From: Alcanivoracaceae bacterium
GTDB lineage: Bacteria > Pseudomonadota > Gammaproteobacteria > Pseudomonadales > Alcanivoracaceae
DNA: 49,085 bases
Reading direction: 5' to 3'
Assembly: GCA_002706085.1 (NCBI GenBank)
Contig: PAJO01000028.1
Coordinates: 101,888-150,972, forward strand
Below, one piece after another: positions 16,232 through 23,803 of the stretch; the stretch's first letter is position 1, and every line of letters starts with the position of its first letter. The notes under the pieces were generated by a model. The model saw only the letters and a program-made list of their open reading frames with translations. It was not told where the DNA came from and made no database searches. The translations under genes and the position numbers were made by a program.

Positions 16232-16587
16232 CAGCAATCCCGCCTGCGGCAAGTCAGTCTCGCCCCCTTGAGCCCCTTCCCTCTCCACTGGTCAAAATTC
16301 GTGCATGACACCTTATGGACAATCTCCTACACCGAGGGGCTAATCGCGAACAAGATCACATTTCCCTTGTTATTCAGCACTTCTCACGTTTTGCCCCCTT
16401 TGCAGGCATCCCGAATGCGACCCGGCAGCACAGCTGTATACCACTGAGGTGTTAAATCATGCACAGAAATTCAGCACCCATGGCGAATTTCGCCCCATCC
16501 TGAAACACGCAAGACTCACTGGGCGAGGAACAAAAATGCTCGGGAAGGCATTCAGGGAAAAGCATCATGGCGCTCAGGGAAGGCAAC
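16232..16587. other. Divergent intergenic region between nudL and csgB
   Basis: About 350 bp with no convincing gene. It must hold the csgBA promoter. I found no sequence close to the E. coli CsgD-binding consensus and no clear sigma-70 pair. An in-frame ATG at 16567 could lengthen csgB, but the start at 16588 is better placed. Confidence 0.5.
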
Positions 16588-17112
16588 ATGGGAACAGGGC
16601 AATCACGACGCCTGACACTGGCAGGTATTCTGCTGCTGGCCGGCATGCAAAGCCATGCGGGCGACCTGTCCTTTTTCCACGAAATCCCCCACGGCAACGA
16701 AGCCGACATTTCCCAGACCGGCGCCGATTTGATGGCATATGTCGAGCAGACCGGCAACAACCAGGCCAGCGTTGATCAACAAGGCCACGCCCACGATACC
16801 CGCATTGTCCAGCAGGGTTACGCCAACCAGGCGGACGTTATCCAGTACGGATCAGACCAGCAGGCCGACATCACCCAACTCGGCTGGGAAAACCTGGCCG
16901 TCGTCGCCCAATACGGCATCGGCAACAGCGTCACCATTGATCAAAACGGCATGTACAACACCGCCACCATTGAGCAGATCGGTGAATACAACCGCGCTTA
17001 TGTACAGCAATACGGAATAGGAAACCGTGCCGATATCAAGCAGACCGGCACGGCCAACGGAATTTCGGTTATCCAGTATGGATCCGGAATGAATGTCTCG
17101 GTTCAGCAATGA
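16588..17112 (+). CDS. csgB: CsgB-like curlin, minor curli subunit/nucleator
   Basis: Secreted curlin expected to nucleate CsgA polymerisation at the cell surface. The 174-residue precursor has a Sec signal peptide (MGTGQSRRLTLAGILLLAGMQSHA-G). The mature part consists of six to seven curlin repeats of about 22 residues with the Q-x-G-x-x-N...Q pattern (VEQTGNNQASVDQQG, VAQYGIGNSVTIDQNG, VQQYGIGNRADIKQTG). Tyr- and Gly-rich positions resemble CsgB more than CsgA. The ATG at 16588 has AGGGAAGG just upstream. It is first in csgB-csgA-curlin-csgH. The nucleator role is inferred from position and repeat type; it could be a second structural curlin. Confidence 0.9.
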   Translation: MGTGQSRRLTLAGILLLAGMQSHAGDLSFFHEIPHGNEADISQTGADLMAYVEQTGNNQASVDQQGHAHDTRIVQQGYANQADVIQYGSDQQADITQLGWENLAVVAQYGIGNSVTIDQNGMYNTATIEQIGEYNRAYVQQYGIGNRADIKQTGTANGISVIQYGSGMNVSVQQ

Positions 17113-17166
17113 GACGAACTTTGCAGCACTGATTTTTTGCCTAGATAAATGATGAGGAGAACACCC

Positions 17167-18429
17167 ATGAACGTAATGAAGCCCCTGGCAGTGGCCGTAC
17201 TGGCCGCCATCACCAGCACTGGCTGGGCCGCAGGCAGCACCGCCACCACCAACCAGACCGGTAACGGCAACACTGCCACTACCAGCCAGACCAGCGTTAA
17301 CGACTCTGTTGCAACCGTTGATCAGAATGGTGACAACAACACCGCTGATGTCAGCCAGGCCAACAGCGCCAACATGATGACTGCTGACGTCGACACTACC
17401 GGTAACGACAACATTGCCACCATCAGCCAGGACGATAGCTGGTTCGCCACTGCCACCATCGAACAGGATGGCGACGCCAACAATGCTGATATCAGTCAGG
17501 TCGCCATTTCTGACTACACCTCTGCCAGCATCCAGCAGATCGGCGGCACCACCACATCACAGGCCAGCATCGACCAGAATGCTGCCTATGACAGCGGTGC
17601 TACCATTGTTCAGAGCGCTTCCACCGACGCGGAAGCCAGCATCACCCAAACCAATGGTTTCAACCTGCAGGCAACCGTCACCCAGAACAACCTGATTGGC
17701 TCCGTTGCGACCGTAACCCAGACCAACGACAACAATACCGCTACCGTGCTGCAGGACGACAGCTGGTTCGCAACTGCCACCGTTGACCAAAGCGGCTCAG
17801 ACAATACCGCTGATATCAGCCAGGTCGCCATTTCTGACGGTGCCACCGCCACGATCCTGCAATCCGGCGACAACAACATTGGTACCGTCAGCCAGGACTT
17901 TTCCTGGTTGTCTGACGCCCTCATCGACCAGAGTGGCACCAATGGTATGGCCAGCGTAATCCAGGACGAATCCACTGAAAGCTCCGCCACCGTGATGCAG
18001 TCCGGCGACAGCAACATTGCTGAAGTGGATCAAGGTCTGGGCGATCGTAACGTAGCCACCATTACCCAATCTGACGCCTTCAACTACGGTCGTGTAGAGC
18101 AATCCGGCTCTGACAACGTAGGTTCCGTGACTCAGTCCGGCACCAACAACGTCGGCGACATTGACCAGTGGGGCGGCAATGGTGAAGCTACCATTCTGCA
18201 GTCCAACACCGGTAACGATGCTTACATCAACCAAACAGCACCTGCTGAGTATGGCATTGCTTCCATCGAGCAGTCCGGCGAAGGTAACGTCGCTGACATC
18301 CTGCAAACGGGCCTGGGCACCGGCGTTGATCCGAACACTGCAACTATCCTGCAGTCTTCTGACTTCAATGCTGCGAGCATCAGCCAGCACGGTGGTGCCG
18401 GCAATAACGCCTCTATTACTCAGATGTAA
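17167..18429 (+). CDS. csgA: CsgA-like major curlin, unusually long
   Basis: Main amyloid subunit of curli. The 420-residue precursor has a signal peptide (MNVMKPLAVAVLAAITSTGWA-A) and then about 17 curlin repeats of about 22 residues (ATISQ, ATVDQSGSDNTADISQ, ATILQSGDNNIGTVSQ). E. coli CsgA is 151 residues with five repeats. The repeats are Asp/Asn/Thr-rich. Some carry the tryptophan motif QDDSWFATAT (twice) or QDFSWL (once), and a block of about 28 residues is nearly duplicated about 108 residues apart. The C-terminus NASITQM ends mid-repeat. GAGGAG seven bases before ATG 17167 defines the start; an ATG at 17149 overlaps that ribosome-binding site. A strong terminator follows. Confidence 0.92.
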   Translation: MNVMKPLAVAVLAAITSTGWAAGSTATTNQTGNGNTATTSQTSVNDSVATVDQNGDNNTADVSQANSANMMTADVDTTGNDNIATISQDDSWFATATIEQDGDANNADISQVAISDYTSASIQQIGGTTTSQASIDQNAAYDSGATIVQSASTDAEASITQTNGFNLQATVTQNNLIGSVATVTQTNDNNTATVLQDDSWFATATVDQSGSDNTADISQVAISDGATATILQSGDNNIGTVSQDFSWLSDALIDQSGTNGMASVIQDESTESSATVMQSGDSNIAEVDQGLGDRNVATITQSDAFNYGRVEQSGSDNVGSVTQSGTNNVGDIDQWGGNGEATILQSNTGNDAYINQTAPAEYGIASIEQSGEGNVADILQTGLGTGVDPNTATILQSSDFNAASISQHGGAGNNASITQM

Positions 18430-18450
18430 TAACGGCGCTTCCAGAAAAGA

Positions 18451-18475
18451 GGCCACCTCTGGTGGCCTTTTTTTT
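18451..18475 (+). terminator. Rho-independent terminator after csgA
   Basis: GGCCACC-TCT-GGTGGCC stem-loop (18451-18467) followed directly by eight T residues, 21 bp after the csgA stop. It probably ends most csgBA transcripts and sets their level apart from that of the third curlin. Confidence 0.93.
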
Positions 18476-18715
18476 ATTGAAGAAAAGAACGCCTAATAAA
18501 TGGCCCTCAGCCCCGTAATAACTACCTGGATTGATTCGAAAACACGTTGGTTTCTCATTGGCACAAAGGTATCGACGGCAACACCCTCACCCTACCGCAT
18601 GGCGCAGGACCAAATTTAGTAACCATGGCTAATATCATCTCAATTCCCCCTTGGTCAGACTGATCTTCACGCCTTTTGCTATGGGCCGTTGCGGGTCTCC
18701 CCTGAGGACTCCATC

Positions 18716-19594
18716 ATGAAAAAATGGATGCCTTGTTTTTTGCCTGGACCGACACTGGGCGGAATCCTGTGCACACTACTGCTTTCATCGGGTTCAATGG
18801 CTGAAACCCATACTGCGGCTATTGGGCAGTACGGCAGTCAAAATCTGGCCAATGCGGTGCAAACAGAGAGCCGGTCCAGCCACATCCAGATCATGACCCA
18901 GGGTGAGCACAGCCAAGCTGCTGCAACACAAAGCGCAAGCGACCACGTCAGCGCTCGAATTGAACAAACCAACGCTAACGCCACGGTAACCACCATTGAG
19001 CAACGTAAAACATCGCTCTCTTCGGTTTTCGTCACGCAATTCAATAGCACAGTGGCATCCGGCAGTGTCATCCAGCAGGACAGCACACAGGATGACGCTC
19101 AGGTGTTCCAGTCACACAGTGTCATGAGCCAAGCGCATATCAGCCAGACCACCACCGATCGTTCGGCGGCGATGATTTCGCAAATGCATACCACTGACTC
19201 ACTCAGCGTAATCGAACAATCCAATGCGGCCTCAAGCACCGCCCACATTGAGCAGGCAGCGACACCGCTTTCACACGCGCAGATTCACCAGCAAGACACC
19301 GTCAATGCCAAAGCCACCATTCGTCAGCGCGACAGTCAACTGATGGGCGCACAACACAGCCAGATAACCCAACATAATGGTGAGGGAGCGACCGGCTGGG
19401 CAGATCAGGCCGGGGACAACAACACGTCCCTGATCCACCAACAAAATGATCTGAACCAGGCTCGAGTCCAGCAACACAGTTCACCCGCGACGGCATCAGG
19501 CAATGACGCCTTGATCTTTCAGTCTTCCGGCGCCAATGGGGCGCGCATCATACAGTTTGGGAATGGAAACCATGCCAACATCCATCAGTTCTAG
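18716..19594 (+). CDS. Third curlin-repeat protein with degenerate repeats
   Basis: A 292-residue exported protein: signal peptide about residues 1-27 (TLGGILCTLLLSSGSMA-E), then about 12 units of roughly 22 residues with the curlin periodicity of glutamines (AAIGQYGSQNLANAVQ, ARIEQTNANATVTTIEQ, AHIEQAATPLSHAQIHQQ). Most units have lost the Gly and Asn of the consensus and are rich in Ser, Thr, His and Gln. Only the first and last units (FQSSGANGARIIQFGNGNHANIHQF) look canonical. It could be an alternative minor subunit, a fibre cap or an amyloid modulator; this is inference. GAGG eight bases upstream supports ATG 18716. It is separated from csgA by a terminator and overlaps the next gene. 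Confidence 0.8.
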   Translation: MKKWMPCFLPGPTLGGILCTLLLSSGSMAETHTAAIGQYGSQNLANAVQTESRSSHIQIMTQGEHSQAAATQSASDHVSARIEQTNANATVTTIEQRKTSLSSVFVTQFNSTVASGSVIQQDSTQDDAQVFQSHSVMSQAHISQTTTDRSAAMISQMHTTDSLSVIEQSNAASSTAHIEQAATPLSHAQIHQQDTVNAKATIRQRDSQLMGAQHSQITQHNGEGATGWADQAGDNNTSLIHQQNDLNQARVQQHSSPATASGNDALIFQSSGANGARIIQFGNGNHANIHQF

Positions 19595-19982
19595 TCGGCT
19601 TATCGCGATGTCTCGTTGGGCCATCGCACTTATTGGAGGAAGCTTTTTTATGCCTGCCTACAGCAATCACGACGCGCCGGATCACTGCATGATAAAAGTC
19701 GTGCACGAACCCACCCCTCCTCTGCATCGGTTTCAGCTTTCTTTGCGCTGTCCGGTAGACGGGAAGCCGCTTTACTACGAGATTGAACTGGAGAAAAAAG
19801 GAGGGAGCGGCACCAGCAGGACGCGCCAGGCCGGACATACCATCATCGACGCAGAGGATCTCGTCGTCGGCGACATGAAAGTCAACCTCACTGCCTCCGA
19901 TACCGTGCTGGTAAATGCGACGCTGCGAGACAGCGAGCAAAACATCGTTGCTGAAACCAGCCAGAGTTTTGCCGCGCAATAA
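19575..19982 (+). CDS. csgH: CsgH/CsgC-like periplasmic curli chaperone
   Basis: A 135-residue exported protein with an N-terminal hydrophobic signal (about residues 14-30, AIALIGGSFFMPAYS) and a small beta-sandwich-like mature domain. FQLSLRCPVDGKPLYYEIELEKKGGSG is followed by TSRTRQAGHTIIDAE. The strand plus GxSGTSxTRQ-G loop is what I recall of CsgH, the chaperone that replaces CsgC in many alpha- and gammaproteobacteria and keeps curlins from aggregating in the periplasm. The start is uncertain: ATG 19575 (GGAA upstream, overlapping the third curlin by 20 bp) or ATG 19608. Position at the end of the curlin genes supports the call. Confidence 0.72.
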   Translation, partial: PTSISSSRLIAMSRWAIALIGGSFFMPAYSNHDAPDHCMIKVVHEPTPPLHRFQLSLRCPVDGKPLYYEIELEKKGGSGTSRTRQAGHTIIDAEDLVVGDMKVNLTASDTVLVNATLRDSEQNIVAETSQSFAAQ

Positions 19983-20180
19983 CCCGGCAGCGCCAACCAG
20001 AAAAATCGCATTGATGCAGGCGTCAGCGAGCCTCTGAATAATGGCTCCCGCCTGCTCAGCGACACGATGGGGTCAGAAACGATTTTACTGATGCGAGACT
20101 TTCACTCGCCAGGGCGGAAGACTTTAGTAAGGACAGTGCCGATCTCAGCATCTCGCCCCCGGCTTTGCGTACCGCTCTCA

Positions 20181-21020
20181 CTATTCCTGCTGGAACGCCA
20201 AGCTGTATTGCTGAATCACCTCTGACTCCATGTCGCCAGGGTTCTTCAGTTGCCAGTTACCTTCCAGCACCCCTTTGACAATCAGGTGCGCAACGGCCGC
20301 TTCAATGGCCAGCTTCACGCATTGCTGCACGGGCTCATTGGTCGTCACACCGGCTTCTGTTTCCAGCAGTTCCTTGAAATCGATGTACCGGTAGACCCCG
20401 ACTTGTAGCTCTTTGCTATAGATCGTCTTGCGGGTAGACACTGTGCTGATAATGCGACCCGTACGGACATCTACCGCCCGCAGGTTCACCGTCACCTGAT
20501 CGGCACGGTACTGTTCTGACGCACCCACCCCCAAATAACGGGCGCCAAGGCCTCCCGTCTTGATATTGGTTTCATAGGCAACAATGCCACCCTGGAAAAG
20601 GATATCCGACGAGAAAAGATCCGGGACATCTGCCACTGCTGCGCCTTCCTTCTGACGCTTTTCCACCACCGCCCGGGCGATTTTTCGCTCGGTGAGCAGA
20701 TCCTGCAGCCCTTCCCGTTCCAGGGTCAAAAACCAGCCGGAACGATTCAGTGCATCGATCAGAAACGCCGCAGCCCCCTGTGTGACGGCCGTAGAGAACG
20801 AAGAGGACGGCGCCGGACGATACTGCCCCGTCAAATCCCGAAAGCTGTACACCGATGCCATGATGCGTCCCTTGGGCTCCGGCAGTTTTTCCAGATCCTG
20901 GGCCACTTCGGATTTTTCCACCAGCTCGGGCGCTTCTGGCTCCAACGGCGGCGTCACACAAGCGGACAACAGCGCCATCAGGCCCAGAACCAAGCCTGCT
21001 TTACAGATTGATAGGTACAT
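20181..21020 (-). CDS. csgG: CsgG, curli secretion channel lipoprotein
   Basis: Outer-membrane lipoprotein that forms the nonameric pore exporting curlins. The 279-residue precursor has a lipobox LLSAC (lipidated Cys21). The conserved segments are MASVYSFRDLTGQYRPAPSS, FSTAVTQGAAAFLIDALNRSGWF, ALVEKRQKE-type (RAVVEKRQKEG), FQGGIVAYETNIKTGGLGARYLG and VTVNLRAVDVRTGRIISTVSTRKTIYSKE. The YLGVGASEQYRADQVTVNLR strand belongs to the transmembrane barrel. Length is close to the usual 277. It is the last gene of the csgDEFG operon, 15 bp after csgF, with AGGGAAG before its start. Confidence 0.97.
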   Translation of the reverse strand: MYLSICKAGLVLGLMALLSACVTPPLEPEAPELVEKSEVAQDLEKLPEPKGRIMASVYSFRDLTGQYRPAPSSSFSTAVTQGAAAFLIDALNRSGWFLTLEREGLQDLLTERKIARAVVEKRQKEGAAVADVPDLFSSDILFQGGIVAYETNIKTGGLGARYLGVGASEQYRADQVTVNLRAVDVRTGRIISTVSTRKTIYSKELQVGVYRYIDFKELLETEAGVTTNEPVQQCVKLAIEAAVAHLIVKGVLEGNWQLKNPGDMESEVIQQYSLAFQQE

Positions 21021-21035
21021 ATTCTTCCCTGAATA

Positions 21036-21440
21036 CTAGAAGCTATCCGGCACCAGACCATCCACTTCGATCTGTGTGATTTCTCCGGTATTAACATCCT
21101 CGATAATGATCGACAGAATGCCCTGGTTATCGACGATATTGATGGCAAAGTCTTCCGTGACAATGCTGCCTTCGTTCCCCGCCCCCACATCCGCCAGCAG
21201 CTGACTGAGCAACCGTGATTGCAATGAGGAGGTCAGGCGCTCCAGATCGGAAGGACGCTCATACCCGGAAGAGGACGCTTCAGGATCCTTGTAATCATTT
21301 TGGGCCTGGGCATTGCCCAGCAAGTGAGAACCATTGAGGGGATTTCCCCCGAAGTTGGGGTTCACCGGCTGGTAAACCAGTTCACTGCCAATTGCCGGTG
21401 CGCCCAGCGCCAGCAGGGCCAATATCATCATCCTTTTCAT
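21036..21440 (-). CDS. csgF: CsgF, curli assembly factor
   Basis: Small exported protein that couples curlin secretion to nucleation and inserts its N-terminus into the CsgG pore. The 134-residue precursor has a signal peptide (MKRMMILALLALGAPAIG-S), directly followed by the conserved pore-plugging segment ELVYQPVNPNFGGNPLNG. The C-terminal half ends in the strand-rich IVDNQGILSIIIEDVNTGEI. The start overlaps the csgE stop by one base (TAATG), so translation is coupled. Confidence 0.96.
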   Translation of the reverse strand: MKRMMILALLALGAPAIGSELVYQPVNPNFGGNPLNGSHLLGNAQAQNDYKDPEASSSGYERPSDLERLTSSLQSRLLSQLLADVGAGNEGSIVTEDFAINIVDNQGILSIIIEDVNTGEITQIEVDGLVPDSF

Positions 21441-21850
21441 TAGTAGCCGTCCTTGGCCAGATCCGGGTTACCCACCAGGGCATTCATCAGCTTGAGGCGC
21501 CTGACCTGCATCTCTACCGACTGCACCACCGATTGCACCCGGGCGTCTTCCCAGTTGGATGCGAAAGACAGAACAAAACGACTCAGCGTAGAGTCCGCGC
21601 CCTTGATGGTGATAATGCTGCCGCTTCTGGCGGAAGGTTGTTCAAAAATACTGAGACTGAACGGCGTATCCGGGTACAGATAGTGCCGTTGATAAGCGAA
21701 TTGCTGATAGAAACGTTTGCCGATGGGTGTAACGGTCTGGTCCACCACCACCCCCATGTCCTGCTCCAGGTCCGATGCCCGGGCAGCAGAAAGGGTCAGC
21801 AACATCCCCAGTAGCAGCAATGCGCACCAGGCATGTCGCCGGGCAGCCAT
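21440..21850 (-). CDS. csgE: CsgE, periplasmic curli specificity factor
   Basis: Periplasmic adaptor that caps CsgG and selects curlins for export. The 136-residue precursor has a signal peptide ending ARA-S near residue 26. The mature region carries MGVVVDQTVTPIGKRFYQQF, SIFEQPSARSGSIITI and the C-terminal segment RLKLMNALVGNPDLAKDGY, all three matching CsgE landmarks in E. coli (VVDNTVTRIG, NERPSARWGSWITI, GDLAHDEF). It overlaps csgD upstream and csgF downstream by one base each. Confidence 0.96.
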   Translation of the reverse strand: MAARRHAWCALLLLGMLLTLSAARASDLEQDMGVVVDQTVTPIGKRFYQQFAYQRHYLYPDTPFSLSIFEQPSARSGSIITIKGADSTLSRFVLSFASNWEDARVQSVVQSVEMQVRRLKLMNALVGNPDLAKDGY

Positions 21851-22524
21851 TACTGCCCCTCTTCTTCCAGGTGGTTTTCGTGAACCCAGCGCATCACCCC
21901 CACCCGGTTTTTTACACCTACCTTACGGTACAGGCTCTGCAGGTGGGCTTTGACGGTATGGGTGCTCAGGCACAGGGCGTCGGCGATTTCGTTGTTGCTC
22001 ATACCCCGCACCACGTGGTCCAGCATCTGACGCTCACGGCTGGTGAGGCTTTCAAACACATGGCCACACCGGGTCGGTGTCTTGCGGTGACGTACCAGAT
22101 AATCCATGTAGTTGCGGGGAAACCAACTTCTTCCCTTGCACACCACATCAATCGCCTTGGAAATCAGCGTATCGTTGTCTTGCTGATAGATAACCCCTTT
22201 TACCACGGGCCAGTTCAACAGGAAAAAGATATTGTCTCCGCGATCTGCATTGACGAGTATCACACGACACAATGGCATGCGTTCCTGAATGCGTCCCAGC
22301 AACCTCTCGATTTCCGCAGAGGGAAAATCCAGCACATTGATCAGGACCAGATCGTCCTGAATCTGGTCGCAGAACAGATCATCCCGTGTGATCGCAGTAC
22401 AGGTCACCCCGCGCTGAGTCTCTATCGAGCGGGCCAGCAGCCGGATTGCCAGATTGTTGCAATGAGAGACAACGAGATAAGTCTTACTGTCGTCACGCGA
22501 TCCCTGCGCCATCGAAGCGTCCAT
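21850..22524 (-). CDS. csgD: CsgD-like LuxR-family regulator of curli
   Basis: Transcription factor that activates curli (and often exopolysaccharide) genes. The 224-residue protein has an N-terminal receiver-like domain (about 15-140). TRDDLFCDQIQDDLVLINVLD does not present a full acidic phosphorylation pocket, as in CsgD, which is largely phosphorylation-independent. A C-terminal LuxR helix-turn-helix follows: LTSRERQMLDHVVRGMSNNE, then IADALCLSTHTVKAHLQSLYRKVGVKNRV. GGGGA about eight bases upstream supports ATG 22524. First gene of csgDEFG. A CRP-like site lies about 175 bp upstream. Confidence 0.93.
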   Translation of the reverse strand: MDASMAQGSRDDSKTYLVVSHCNNLAIRLLARSIETQRGVTCTAITRDDLFCDQIQDDLVLINVLDFPSAEIERLLGRIQERMPLCRVILVNADRGDNIFFLLNWPVVKGVIYQQDNDTLISKAIDVVCKGRSWFPRNYMDYLVRHRKTPTRCGHVFESLTSRERQMLDHVVRGMSNNEIADALCLSTHTVKAHLQSLYRKVGVKNRVGVMRWVHENHLEEEGQ

Positions 22525-22697
22525 ATCAATATCCCCTTTCCCCTAAATCATGCGTAATGCCGCATGATGAGAGTCGTTCCCTTCCTGATTGGCCGGAGGC
22601 CAAAGGGCCGATCCAAGCGTCGACCGGATGGTTAGTCTAGGCCGTTAGCGGCCACGGGAGCACTAATCCTTCCGGCTATTTTTAAACATTGAAAAAT

Positions 22698-22713
22698 GGT
22701 GACGCAGGTCACA
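22698..22713 (-). promoter_or_regulatory. CRP/Vfr-like site between csgD and the Nudix gene
   Basis: On the minus strand the 16-mer is TGTGACCTGCGTCACC, matching nine of ten positions of the CRP half-sites TGTGA-N6-TCACA. It lies about 175 bp upstream of csgD and 120 bp upstream of the divergent Nudix gene. E. coli csgD is CRP-responsive, so control of csgD is plausible but unproven. The rest of the 308-bp gap (22525-22832) has no visible gene. Confidence 0.55.
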
Positions 22714-22832
22714 TTTTGCCCTGCATATTTTTTATACTCCCTATTGTACGGGATTGCACCCCCATGAATAAGGCATTGCCACCTTCATCTCGGGTACACT
22801 GCCTGACTTAAGGTGACAGGAAGTGAGTTTTC

Positions 22833-23390
22833 ATGCGTTTTTGCAGCCAGTGCGGCAATCCGAATCTGCATTTCAGTATCCCGGAAGGCGATAACCGCCC
22901 TCGTTACTGGTGCGACCAGTGCGAAGCCATTCACTATCAAAACCCCAAGATCGTGGTCGGCGCAGTGCCTGTCTGGGAGGGCAAAGTGCTGTTGTGCAAG
23001 CGCGCCATTGAGCCGCGCAAAGGCTACTGGACCCTGCCTGCCGGCTTTATGGAAAACGGCGAAACCCTCCAGGAAGGTGCCGCCCGGGAAACCTGGGAGG
23101 AGGCCTGCGCCACGGTTGCCATTGGCGACCTGTATACCGTCTTCAACCTTCCGCACATCAACCAGGTGTACGTCTTCTTTCTTGGTGAACTGGTGGACGG
23201 CAAATATGACGTGGGCGAAGAAAGCAGTGATGCCGGCCTGTTTGCACTGGACGAGATTCCCTGGGATGAACTGGCCTTTCCCACGATTGGCCGCACCCTG
23301 CGCTTTTACATTGATGATCTGAAGGAAGACCGTTTCCCGGTGCGATGCCAGGATATTGCCCCGCTGAAACGTCGCCCCAGTGAGGACTAA
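22833..23390 (+). CDS. Nudix hydrolase with N-terminal zinc ribbon
   Basis: A 185-residue Nudix hydrolase. Two zinc-ribbon pairs open the protein (FCSQCGNP and [18 protein letters not shown]), followed by the Nudix fold with the box [20 protein letters not shown]. This layout resembles NudC-type and ADP-ribose-type pyrophosphatases, but it is shorter than NudC and lacks the N-terminal NudC domain. The substrate is a nucleoside diphosphate derivative that I cannot specify. A good start with AGGAAG upstream. It is divergent from csgD and stands alone. Confidence 0.9.
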   Translation: MRFCSQCGNPNLHFSIPEGDNRPRYWCDQCEAIHYQNPKIVVGAVPVWEGKVLLCKRAIEPRKGYWTLPAGFMENGETLQEGAARETWEEACATVAIGDLYTVFNLPHINQVYVFFLGELVDGKYDVGEESSDAGLFALDEIPWDELAFPTIGRTLRFYIDDLKEDRFPVRCQDIAPLKRRPSED

Positions 23391-23462
23391 AGGCGGTTAA
23401 TTACCTGCCGTCAGGCCACTGCCAAGGGCAATGCTCCGGCAAAGAGCGCTACAGCGGCGGGA

Positions 23463-23792
23463 TCAGGCGGGAAGCGGTTCCAGCTTCCACAGATCAATGG
23501 CGGGCTCTTCATAGGGATGCGCCAGCCGTAAGGCGCTAATCGCCGCCTGCAGACAGGCGGCGGTGACGATGGTTTCGACCCGGTATTCCTCTACCACCTC
23601 GACTTCCCCCTGCTGGCCCAGAAAAGGCTGGCTGCCATCAAGAGGGCGAAACTGACCTTGCCCCAATACCTGAAAGGCACAACTGTCGTAGTCACCAATG
23701 TGACCGGCGCCAGCCTGGAAGATCGCCTGCTTCACCTGCTCCACATGGCTCACCGGCACGTAGAAACACAGCTTGTAGGTCATCTCTTCCAT
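23463..23792 (-). CDS. NIF3-like/YqfO-type small protein
   Basis: A 109-residue protein resembling the inserted PII/CutA-like domain of NIF3/YqfO proteins: YKLCFYVPVSHVEQVKQAIFQAGAGHIGDYDSCAFQ, then GQFRPLDGSQPFLG, ending ALRLAHPYEEPAIDLWKLE. The HPYEEPAID motif is a hallmark of this stand-alone family. The function is not known; the fold suggests a trimeric ligand-binding protein. AGGAG five bases upstream selects ATG 23792. It is the last gene of a minus operon after two thioesterase genes, only 11 bp from the second. Confidence 0.82.
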   Translation of the reverse strand: MEEMTYKLCFYVPVSHVEQVKQAIFQAGAGHIGDYDSCAFQVLGQGQFRPLDGSQPFLGQQGEVEVVEEYRVETIVTAACLQAAISALRLAHPYEEPAIDLWKLEPLPA

Positions 23793-23803
23793 GGTCACTC
23801 CTG

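Noticed and set aside
17797..18456. Long minus-strand frame opposite csgA
   Set aside because: It mirrors the curlin repeats and so looks periodic, but that is a consequence of the csgA repeats; it starts beyond the csgA terminator without a ribosome-binding site.
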